From contig WRCR01000124.1 of assembly GCA_009783865.1 (NCBI GenBank), positions 1 to 9,765 on the forward strand: DNA of 9,765 nucleotides. The letters are read 5' to 3'. The position numbers and the translations under genes are program-made. Source of the DNA: Planctomycetaceae bacterium. GTDB taxonomy: Bacteria; Planctomycetota; Planctomycetia; Pirellulales; Thermoguttaceae. Shown here piece after piece: positions 1-5,668 of this stretch; the first letter of the stretch is position 1, and each line of letters begins with the position of its first letter. The notes below the pieces were generated by a model. The model searched no databases. It was not told the DNA's origin and saw nothing but the letters and a program-made list of their open reading frames with translations.

Positions 1-981
1 ATAGAGACCGGTTGGTACGCCTGTCAAACCGAAACCGAATTGAGCCATAGGTGTCGTTACTGTGTAATCGTCAGCGCGATAGCCGAAACCGTTTTTTGTC
101 GTGATTATATTGAGGTCGTTTTGGGTCGGATTGGTGGGTTTGGAGTATTGAGGCGTACTCGCTCCGGTATAGTTGGGATAAGCCCACTGAAGAAGTGCCG
201 TCGATGAACTAGCGGAGCCCATGAATGGTGCCCTTTGTCTTGTGCCGGTGCCGCTTGCACCGACAATCTGATGACCGGCGTAGTACTCTCCATTTACAGA
301 ACTTACCACTCCTTTTGCTCCGTTGCCTACTCCGTGGTGCTCCAGCCCTAATGAATGGCCGACTTCATGCACTATGGTTTCCGCAATTACCGCAACTCGC
401 GCCTGATATGTGTCATACGAGTTAACAATAGATTGGGAAAAAACGTGAACAAGATTGTTGTTAACATGTCTCTGATAGGGGATTTCATACACATGTATCG
501 GCACCCAATAATATTCGTATGCGTTCGAAAAAGATCCCGGTTGTGAAATGCCAAAATAATCTATTCCGAGCCAGTCCGAGTTTCTCCCTCCGATAGCTAC
601 TTCGACACCACCGCTTTTTCCAAGTTGAGTTCTTCCGGCCACTGTTGTAACACAAACATTAAATGGCGAAAAATATTCGACGACCAGAGCAAAAATGTCT
701 CTCATCGCCTTTTCTTCATCTGTAGTTATTGTATTCGTCCCACTCTCAAAGTTAAAGGAAGCCGAATGCACTGTACGGTCACTACGCCGCCATGATCCAT
801 CAGAATTTGTATAATTCCATATCGTACCCGTATATGCAGTATCAGCGAAGTTGAGATATATGGTATGGTTGGCAGCGGAATTGTAGGTGAGAGCAGGAAT
901 TGCCGCCAGCATTTCCCTCGGCTCGAGGGTTTCGTGACGCAGGATACGGAAACGGGACGGTTTTTTGGCAGTGGTTTTCAT
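1..981 (-). CDS. LEPR-xLL secreted metzincin-like zinc metalloprotease, 3' end outside window
   Basis: The frame runs without a stop from the ATG at 981 to the window edge, giving the first 327 residues. Residues 19-26 are LEPREMLA, the LEPR-xLL motif found near the N-terminus of many exported planctomycete proteins; a basic stretch (MKTTAKKPSRFRILR) precedes it. The zinc site is HEVGHSLGLEH at residues 205-215, the extended metzincin pattern HExxHxxGxxH, with H205, H209 and H215 as predicted ligands and E206 as the catalytic base. APFMG at 251-255 is a plausible Met-turn (M254). The domain begins with YLNFAD at about 42-47 and has a helix with EYFSPFNVCVTT before the active site. It is probably secreted or surface-bound; the substrate is unknown. 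The chosen start is the first Met, since the next lies inside the LEPR motif. No clear Shine-Dalgarno sequence is visible, but a good promoter lies about 60 bases upstream. The exact peptidase family (M10, M12 or M43-like) cannot be settled by eye. Confidence 0.88.
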   Translation of the reverse strand, partial: MKTTAKKPSRFRILRHETLEPREMLAAIPALTYNSAANHTIYLNFADTAYTGTIWNYTNSDGSWRRSDRTVHSASFNFESGTNTITTDEEKAMRDIFALVVEYFSPFNVCVTTVAGRTQLGKSGGVEVAIGGRNSDWLGIDYFGISQPGSFSNAYEYYWVPIHVYEIPYQRHVNNNLVHVFSQSIVNSYDTYQARVAVIAETIVHEVGHSLGLEHHGVGNGAKGVVSSVNGEYYAGHQIVGASGTGTRQRAPFMGSASSSTALLQWAYPNYTGASTPQYSKPTNPTQNDLNIITTKNGFGYRADDYTVTTPMAQFGFGLTGVPTGLY

Positions 982-1038
982 AGAATAATTATCCAAAAGA
1001 AAGAGTTTAGAAAAAATGAAACAATCCGCATTTCTTAC

Positions 1039-1067
1039 AAGATAACCGAAATAACAAATTTTGTCAA
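1039..1067 (-). promoter_or_regulatory. Sigma70-like promoter of the metalloprotease gene
   Basis: On the minus strand a perfect -35 TTGACA (1067-1062) is followed by a 17-base spacer and TATCTT (1044-1039), four of six matches to TATAAT. It would start transcription near 1032 and leave a leader of about 50 bases before the ATG at 981. It lies just after the putative pcm terminator, so the protease is probably transcribed on its own. Seen directly; activity is inferred. Confidence 0.6.
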
Positions 1068-1070
1068 TAG

Positions 1071-1112
1071 AAAAATTTTCGAGAATCGGCGACCGTGCCG
1101 CCGGTTCCGATT
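1071..1112 (-). terminator. Possible terminator after pcm
   Basis: The stem AATCGG/CCGATT (1084-1089 with 1107-1112) encloses a second stem ACCG/CGGT (1092-1095 with 1102-1105) around a six-base loop. On the minus strand the T run (TTTTT, 1075-1071) comes about eight bases after the stem, farther than in a textbook intrinsic terminator. Its place 11 bases after the pcm stop codon supports the role. Confidence 0.4.
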
Positions 1113-1122
1113 GCGGAATAAA

Positions 1123-2361
1123 TCAATACGTAATAATCACGTTATCCGCATCGAGTTGACCGGAGGCGGCAGGTAAGCCAATCATCAACACCGCTTCCTT
1201 TGCCTTCTCCGGCACAGATATTGTTTGCACTACCGGCTGCCAAGAAAAACTGCCGCTGCACATGCCGATGGGACCTTCCGAAATCGGATTTCTGTCGTCA
1301 TCGTAAAACATCAGATACGCAGAATTTGTCTGAAATCTTCGCTGCGCCGGAACAATATCCTTGCCGCGAATGGAATACGACAGCGTCAATTTGCGTATCG
1401 CTTTACCGTCAATAGCAAACCCCTGCAAAATCTGTGCATCGTTATTGCTGGTAAAACGAATAAATGATTTTCCTTCCGGTGCGTCTTTTGCCGATATGAT
1501 TTTAACATTTCTTGCGTAATGCCAGCCGGAGGGCGAGCCGTCTTCCCGCGCTTCTTCAAAGCCGCCGCCTATGATTTGCGGCTTCGCCGGGTCGGGCTTC
1601 ACTTGCCGCTCTGCTTCCGCTTGACCGGTCATAGGAACGAATAGCGTCTGCGTTAAATGTTCCTTGACGAGAACGCCGTTCTCCTTTTTGCAAAGGTAAA
1701 AATACTGCTGATAGCGTTCACCGAGAGGAATAATCATACGTCCGCCTTCCCGCAGTTGGTCAACAAGCGGTTGCGGTACTTTCTCCGGCGAACAGGTCAC
1801 GATAATTGAATCAAACGGCGCGGCATCTTCCCAGCCCTTGTATCCGTCACCGACTTTGGTGTAAACGTTATCGAAACCGAGTTTTTTCAATAGTTGCTCA
1901 GCCCGTTTGCCGAGCGGTTCAACGATTTCAATCGTATAAACCTCTTTGACGAGCAAACTCAATACCGCCGCTTGATAGCCGCTGCCGGTGCCGATTTCTA
2001 AAACGCGGTCTGTCGGTTTCGGCTGCAACTGTTCCGTCATGAAAGCAACGATATACGGCGGCGAAATTGTCTGCGCATTGCCGATGGGAAGTGCAGAGTC
2101 CTGATACGCAAACTGCTGATAGACCGGTAAGCAAAACTTTTGGCGCGGTATGCGTTTCATTACATCGATAACATCGGGATTCGTTAAACCGCCTTGCGGC
2201 AGCAAAAGGTTTTCCGTCATGTTCTTTGCCTTTTCGACAACCGGAAACTTCACACGCCGTGCTTTGACGAGTTCTTCGCCGGTTTGTTCCGCAATAAGAA
2301 TACCGGAAAAGGATATTATCGCAATTAAAAATAACAGTAATGGTTTCTGTTGTTCTGACAT
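1123..2361 (-). CDS. pcm: Protein-L-isoaspartate O-methyltransferase with signal-like N-terminus and C-terminal beta-sandwich domain
   Basis: PIMT methylates L-isoaspartyl residues in aged proteins with S-adenosylmethionine, starting their repair. The 412-residue product has the family motifs NAQTISPPYIVAFMTE (95-110) and the SAM-binding LEIGTGSGYQAAVL (121-134). The PIMT fold ends near FVPMTGQA (241-248). About 165 residues follow that are absent from ordinary PIMTs of 210-230 residues. They begin IIGGGFEE and SGWHYA and end DADNVIITY, the pattern of carbohydrate-binding-like or galactose-binding-like beta-sandwich modules. Residues 8-24 (LLLFLIAIISFSGILIA) form a hydrophobic signal peptide or anchor, implying export, although SAM is cytoplasmic. 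The ATG at 2361 is chosen because GGAG (2370-2367) lies five bases upstream. A GTG at 2382, overlapping the carB stop as GTGA, is an alternative adding seven residues. The gap to carB is 17 bases, so co-transcription is likely. The PIMT identity is firm; the tail's binding role is inferred. Confidence 0.9.
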   Translation of the reverse strand: MSEQQKPLLLFLIAIISFSGILIAEQTGEELVKARRVKFPVVEKAKNMTENLLLPQGGLTNPDVIDVMKRIPRQKFCLPVYQQFAYQDSALPIGNAQTISPPYIVAFMTEQLQPKPTDRVLEIGTGSGYQAAVLSLLVKEVYTIEIVEPLGKRAEQLLKKLGFDNVYTKVGDGYKGWEDAAPFDSIIVTCSPEKVPQPLVDQLREGGRMIIPLGERYQQYFYLCKKENGVLVKEHLTQTLFVPMTGQAEAERQVKPDPAKPQIIGGGFEEAREDGSPSGWHYARNVKIISAKDAPEGKSFIRFTSNNDAQILQGFAIDGKAIRKLTLSYSIRGKDIVPAQRRFQTNSAYLMFYDDDRNPISEGPIGMCSGSFSWQPVVQTISVPEKAKEAVLMIGLPAASGQLDADNVIITY

Positions 2362-2378
2362 AGTATCTCCATCCCTCT

Positions 2379-4064
2379 TCACAAAAGCGGCTCATCCTTT
2401 TCGCCGAAGGTCGTGTAATAATACGGCGTGACCGCTGCGAATTCCGCAGCGCAGGTATCAACCATCTTGCGCGCCGCCGTAATGTCCCACTCTTGACGGC
2501 GTTTGCGGACAACGGATTCAGGAACGCCAAGAACCTCGCCCAGCCGCCGGTCGGAAAACCCCCAGCGTTTGAGAGACAGCAATTCGTCCTTCGTGACATC
2601 CTCCAGCCGTTTGCCCGCTAACTCGATTTCCGTTTCCACTAATTCAATCATTTGCTGCAAGAACCATGGGTCAATGCCGGTTACCTTGAACAACCTTTCG
2701 ATTATCTCGTCAACCGTTTGCGCATTGTTTTGCAATTCGCACCGGATTATCTGCGCCAGTTGATACAGCCGGTCACGAGTCGGAACGCCGACCTTGCGAT
2801 AAAGTTCGTCCAGCGGTTCAACATTGTCGTCAGCACTGAAAAGCCCGAACTTGCGATTCTCCATCGACCGAATTGTTTTTTGCAGTGCCTCTTTGAAAGT
2901 TCTGCCGATTCCCATTGCTTCGCCGACTGACTTCATCTGAACCGACAACGTTTCGTTGCCTTCGGGAAACTTCTCGAAAGCAAAACGGGGAACCTTCACA
3001 ACGATATAATCAATCGTAGGTTCAAAACAAACACTGGTGCTTTGCGTAATGTCGTTCCGCAATTCGTCAAGCGTATAACCGACGGCGACCTTCGATGCAA
3101 TTTTCGCAATCGGAAAGCCGGTCGCCTTGCTTGCCAGTGCAGAAGAGCGGCTGACTCTGGGATTCATCTCAATCACGACAAGCCGACCGGTTTTTGGGCA
3201 TTGCGCAAATTGAATGTTGCAGCCGCCGGTTTTAACGCCGACAGCCCGAATTATTTTAATGGATTGGTCCCGCATTATTTGATATTCCCGGTCGGTCATT
3301 GTCAGCACCGGTGCAACGGTGATGCTGTCGCCGGTATGAACGCCCATCGGGTCGAGATTTTCGATGCTGCAAACGACAACCACGTTGTCATTTTTGTCCC
3401 GCATTAACTCCATTTCGAGTTCTTTCCAGCCGACGAGACATTCTTCGATAAGGATTTCGTGAACCATTGAGACGGCAATTCCGCCGGTTGCGATACGCTC
3501 AAACTCTTCGCGGTTATATGCAATTCCGCCGCCGGTTCCTCCGAGTGTAAATGCCGGACGAATAACGCAAGGCAGTCCGACTATTTCAAGAGCGGCAAAC
3601 GCTTCTTCGCGGTTATGTGCGAGTTCACTTTTCGGCAGGTCGAGACCTGCGCTGCGCATTGTTTCACGGAAGAGGTCACGGTCTTCGGCGCGGCGAATTG
3701 CTTCGCGGTCTGCGCCTATCATTTCGATGCCGAGTTCGTCAAGTACTCCGCTGTCGGCAACTTGCAGTGCAACATTGAGAGCGGTTTGCCCGCCGAGTGT
3801 CGGCAAGACAGCATCAGGTTTTTCTTTTCGGAGAATTGCCGCAACACATTCCGGTGTAATAGGTTCGATATATGTTCTGTGAGCCATTTCCGGGTCGGTC
3901 ATGATGGTAGCCGGATTGGAATTGACGAGAACGATTTCGTATCCTTCTTCGCGGAGTGCTTTGCACGCTTGGGTGCCGGAGTAGTCGAACTCGCACGCTT
4001 GTCCGATAATAATCGGACCTGCGCCGATGATACAAATTTTCTTAAGGTCAGTGCGCCGCGGCAT
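2379..4064 (-). CDS. carB: Carbamoyl-phosphate synthase large subunit, N-terminal half only
   Basis: CarB makes carbamoyl phosphate for pyrimidine and arginine synthesis; its first half phosphorylates bicarbonate and forms carbamate. The 561-residue product aligns by eye to E. coli CarB from residue 1 with nearly identical numbering: GAGPIIIGQACEFDYSG (14-30), R129, R169, the glycine-rich loop GGTGGG (175-180), E215, H243, Q285, and the metal ligands E299 and N301. The oligomerisation domain follows to TPYYYTTF (546-553), and the protein ends eight residues later with GEKDEPLL. Full-length CarB is about 1,070 residues; the second ATP-grasp (carbamate kinase) half and allosteric domain are absent, and no piece of them lies downstream, where pcm begins. 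Split carB genes are known in Methanocaldococcus jannaschii and Aquifex aeolicus, so this may be a genuine split form with its partner elsewhere. The ATG at 4064 matches the usual CarB N-terminus (MPRRTDLKKI). The Shine-Dalgarno is weak (GAG, seven bases upstream). The reading frame is intact and shows no sign of decay. Confidence 0.93.
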   Translation of the reverse strand: MPRRTDLKKICIIGAGPIIIGQACEFDYSGTQACKALREEGYEIVLVNSNPATIMTDPEMAHRTYIEPITPECVAAILRKEKPDAVLPTLGGQTALNVALQVADSGVLDELGIEMIGADREAIRRAEDRDLFRETMRSAGLDLPKSELAHNREEAFAALEIVGLPCVIRPAFTLGGTGGGIAYNREEFERIATGGIAVSMVHEILIEECLVGWKELEMELMRDKNDNVVVVCSIENLDPMGVHTGDSITVAPVLTMTDREYQIMRDQSIKIIRAVGVKTGGCNIQFAQCPKTGRLVVIEMNPRVSRSSALASKATGFPIAKIASKVAVGYTLDELRNDITQSTSVCFEPTIDYIVVKVPRFAFEKFPEGNETLSVQMKSVGEAMGIGRTFKEALQKTIRSMENRKFGLFSADDNVEPLDELYRKVGVPTRDRLYQLAQIIRCELQNNAQTVDEIIERLFKVTGIDPWFLQQMIELVETEIELAGKRLEDVTKDELLSLKRWGFSDRRLGEVLGVPESVVRKRRQEWDITAARKMVDTCAAEFAAVTPYYYTTFGEKDEPLL

Positions 4065-4087
4065 ATTTCACTCGTGTTGATTCGGGT

Positions 4088-4138
4088 ATTATATCAAGAT
4101 TCTGAACGTAATTATAACACGTTTGCAAGTTCTTGCAA
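4088..4138 (-). promoter_or_regulatory. Candidate carB promoter(s)
   Basis: Two perfect TATAAT hexamers lie on the minus strand upstream of carB, at 4116-4111 and 4093-4088. The first is paired with TTGCAA (4138-4133, four of six matches to TTGACA) at a 16-base spacing and would give a leader of about 40 bases. The second lies 17 bases after the first and has no separate good -35; it would give a leader under 20 bases. One or both may be used to transcribe carB and pcm. Confidence 0.5.
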
Positions 4139-4141
4139 GAA
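4123..4141. promoter_or_regulatory. Palindromic site over the carB -35, possible operator
   Basis: TTGCAAG, two bases and CTTGCAA (4123-4138) form a 7-bp inverted repeat, and TTCTTGCAAGAA (4130-4141) is a perfect 12-base palindrome sharing its right half. Both cover the -35 hexamer proposed for carB. This is the position expected of a repressor site. No matching regulator is present in the window, so the role is inferred. Confidence 0.35.
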
Positions 4142-4157
4142 TTCGCAGACGCAAGAG

Positions 4158-4226
4158 CGGCGGGCTTACGCCCGCCGGGTTGTGATTGAGATTTTTTTTG
4201 TTAAACCGGCGGGGGTAACCCCGCCG
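4158..4226. repeat. REP-like inverted pair of GC-rich hairpins
   Basis: The hairpin at 4158-4177 is CGGCGGGC, loop TTAC, GCCCGCCG. The hairpin at 4207-4226 is CGGCGGGG, loop GTAA, CCCCGCCG. Read on the opposite strand the second is nearly the same as the first, loop TTAC included, and the innermost stem pair differs in a compensating way (C-G against G-C). Flanks are also shared (AG before, CCGG plus TT after, on matched strands). The two are thus inverted copies of one element around a 29-base spacer containing eight T. This resembles paired REP/BIME elements of other bacteria. It lies between carB and the decayed caspase gene. Confidence 0.65.
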
Positions 4227-4236
4227 CTTATCTATA

Positions 4237-4301
4237 CTCCGCCGAAACTTACGGGACAACCGGCGGAGCCGCAAGTTCCGCTACGCTGCACTTGCGGCTC
4301 C
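4237..4301. repeat. Two further abutting hairpins next to the caspase/Sel1 remnant
   Basis: CTCCGCCG (4237-4244) pairs with CGGCGGAG (4261-4268) across 16 bases. GGAGCCGCAAGT (4265-4276) pairs with ACTTGCGGCTCC (4290-4301), a perfect 12-bp stem with a 13-base loop. The two share bases 4265-4268, so they cannot both form fully. No T run follows the 12-bp stem on either strand, so it is not a standard intrinsic terminator. The second hairpin ends three bases before the stop codon of the Sel1 remnant read from the minus strand. Confidence 0.55.
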
Positions 4302-4304
4302 TGC

Positions 4305-4403
4305 CTATCTCACTGCACGCCAAGACCGTTCAAGGGCATCTTTGGCTTTTTCATCCCCCTGTTCTGCGGCTTTGCGATACCATTCGACGGCTTGCCGAGA
4401 CAT
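4305..4403 (-). pseudogene. C-terminal remnant of a Sel1-repeat protein
   Basis: In a frame different from that of the upstream caspase fragment, 4403 to 4305 encodes QAVEWYRKAAEQGDEKAKDA and a short tail ending RSWRAVR before TAG. This is a textbook Sel1-like repeat (A-WYRKAAEQG-A), a tetratricopeptide-type helical pair used in protein contacts. Only about one repeat is left, which could not stand alone as a usual Sel1 protein. The ATG at 4403 is probably chance, since it falls at the junction with the caspase sequence. The likely origin is a deletion joining two parts of one caspase-Sel1 gene, or of two neighbouring genes. Confidence 0.7.
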
Positions 4404-4590
4404 CGTTTTTAGCGTACTTCAGTTTCCGCAGATTTTCGTAATCATTGACACCAATCAGAACGGCAAATTTTAGTCCTTTTTCTTCGGCGAATCCTTCGAC
4501 AGATGCACCTTTGAGATCGGTGCTTTTCTCTTGAGCGGAAACTGTAAAAACAACGAAAAAAAGCAAAATCAGCGTCAAAAAATGTTTCAT
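4351..4590 (-). pseudogene. N-terminal remnant of a secreted caspase-like (peptidase C14) protein
   Basis: The 79-codon frame starts with a clear Sec signal peptide, MKHFLTLILLFFVVFTVSAQ. After a short linker comes KFAVLIGVNDYENL and KLKYAKNDV, the first beta strand and the conserved Asp-containing start of the caspase p20 fold. Family similarity stops right after KNDV; the remaining residues (SASRRMVSQSRRTGG) are out-of-frame reading of a Sel1 repeat. The catalytic His and Cys regions are missing, so no protease can be made. The expression signals look intact: GAGGTG (4600-4595) sits four bases before the ATG, and a candidate promoter lies upstream. A short secreted peptide could still be made. 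Active relatives are secreted caspase-like (metacaspase or orthocaspase type) cysteine proteases. Confidence 0.75.
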
Positions 4591-4631
4591 GAGTCACCTC
4601 AATCGTTGAAAACAAATACCTCATCTATTAT

Positions 4632-4661
4632 TTTATACTAAAAAATGATGTTCTGCGACAA
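4632..4661 (-). promoter_or_regulatory. Candidate promoter of the caspase-like remnant
   Basis: TTGTCG (4661-4656) and TATAAA (4637-4632) lie 18 bases apart on the minus strand, with four and five of six consensus matches. They are about 45 bases before the ATG at 4590. The AT-rich surroundings make chance matches easier, so support is moderate. Confidence 0.4.
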
Positions 4662-4764
4662 ACAATTTTGGATTTTTGGAAAAATTTCGACATATCGGAC
4701 CGTCAATAGGGGGTAAAAAATACATAGGATTACTGAACTTTTGAAATACGCTTGCGCTAATGAA

Positions 4765-5616
4765 CTATTCTTTCCGATAAACCGCTGGACAAATGTACTT
4801 CCAAGGGGTCTGGTCTTTTGCAAGCGTCTCCGAATGTCCTATAAGAAGATAACCGCCCGGCACCGTCTTTTCGTACATGCGGTTCACTAACTCAATCTTC
4901 GTTTCATTGTCGAAGTAAATCATCACATTCCGGCACCAAATACAATCGAAATTTTTCTTGAACGGCAGAATTTTGTTCATTAAATTGAAACGCCGAATCG
5001 TTACCTCTTTTTTCAATTCGTCAGCCACTTCATAATTACCGTCGGGCAAATGTTTGAAATACTTTTTAATGATTTGCGGCGGAACACCCTCAAACCGCTG
5101 CAAGTCGTACACTCCGCGCTTTGCCGCCAGCAACGCTTTTTCGGAAACGTCTGTCGCCAAGAGACCGCAGTTCCAATTCTTGTAGTCGGCACCGAAGTAC
5201 TCCAGCAGCGAAATAATGAGCGTGTACGGCTCTTCACCGCTGGAAGCAGCGGCGCACCAAATCCTTAAGTCGTTGTCTCTCCGCTGTTTATGTTCCTGAA
5301 CCATCCACGGCAAAATCGTGCCTTTGAAAAAATCAAAATGTTCGGGTTCACGGAAAAAGAATGTATGATTAGTCGTTATCTGATTAGCCAATTCGCTAAT
5401 GGACTCGTCCGTCTTGTCCGCAATCAGCATGTCGTAATACTGCCGGAATGTTTTGAAACCGCGTTGCCGAAGTATTTTTTGAAGACGACCGACCACCAGT
5501 GATTTTTTCTGGTCGGACAGCGTTATTCCAAAACGCTGATATACCAAATCACGGATGGAACGAAATTCCGCATCCGTAATAGCCATCATATCAGTATGAA
5601 GTATAGGGTCTGACAT
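4765..5616 (-). CDS. cheR: Chemotaxis protein methyltransferase CheR
   Basis: CheR methylates glutamates on chemoreceptors with S-adenosylmethionine, setting array sensitivity during adaptation. The product is 283 residues, the usual length (E. coli 286). The helical N-terminal domain spans about 13-70 (ITDAEFRSIRDLVYQRFGI). The methyltransferase domain follows with the family motifs ITTNHTFFFREPEHF (80-94), the SAM-binding IWCAAASSGEEPY (119-131), ATDVSEKAL (154-162), IWCRNVMIYFD (226-236) and GGYLLIGHSETL (254-265). The ATG at 5616 gives a slightly longer N-terminus than needed; M10 and M11 are alternatives, and none has a clear Shine-Dalgarno sequence. It lies 52 bases after cheA with no visible promoter or terminator between, so the two are probably co-transcribed. 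No TPR extension or CheB fusion is seen. Confidence 0.95.
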   Translation of the reverse strand: MSDPILHTDMMAITDAEFRSIRDLVYQRFGITLSDQKKSLVVGRLQKILRQRGFKTFRQYYDMLIADKTDESISELANQITTNHTFFFREPEHFDFFKGTILPWMVQEHKQRRDNDLRIWCAAASSGEEPYTLIISLLEYFGADYKNWNCGLLATDVSEKALLAAKRGVYDLQRFEGVPPQIIKKYFKHLPDGNYEVADELKKEVTIRRFNLMNKILPFKKNFDCIWCRNVMIYFDNETKIELVNRMYEKTVPGGYLLIGHSETLAKDQTPWKYICPAVYRKE

Positions 5617-5668
5617 AGCCGTTTAAGTAAAATAATTTGGGACAGCAGGTTTTCGGTCACCAGAAACG

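Noticed and set aside
1928..2599. 223-codon minus-strand frame spanning the carB-pcm junction, checked as a possible home of the missing CarB half
   Set aside because: Its translation has no second-half CarB motifs (such as GGGPNRIGQ) and is an out-of-frame reading of carB and pcm.
4401..4410. Single-base error in the A5 run as the cause of the caspase/Sel1 frame change
   Set aside because: The expected caspase residues KNDV are read in the original frame beyond the run, so the frame change comes after it.
3615..4412. 265-codon open frame on the plus strand opposite carB
   Set aside because: It is antisense to strongly conserved CarB sequence and the hairpin cluster, and its translation resembles no family; it is a shadow frame.
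4351..4590. The caspase-like frame as an intact small gene
   Set aside because: The last 15 codons read a Sel1 repeat out of frame and the caspase catalytic regions are absent.
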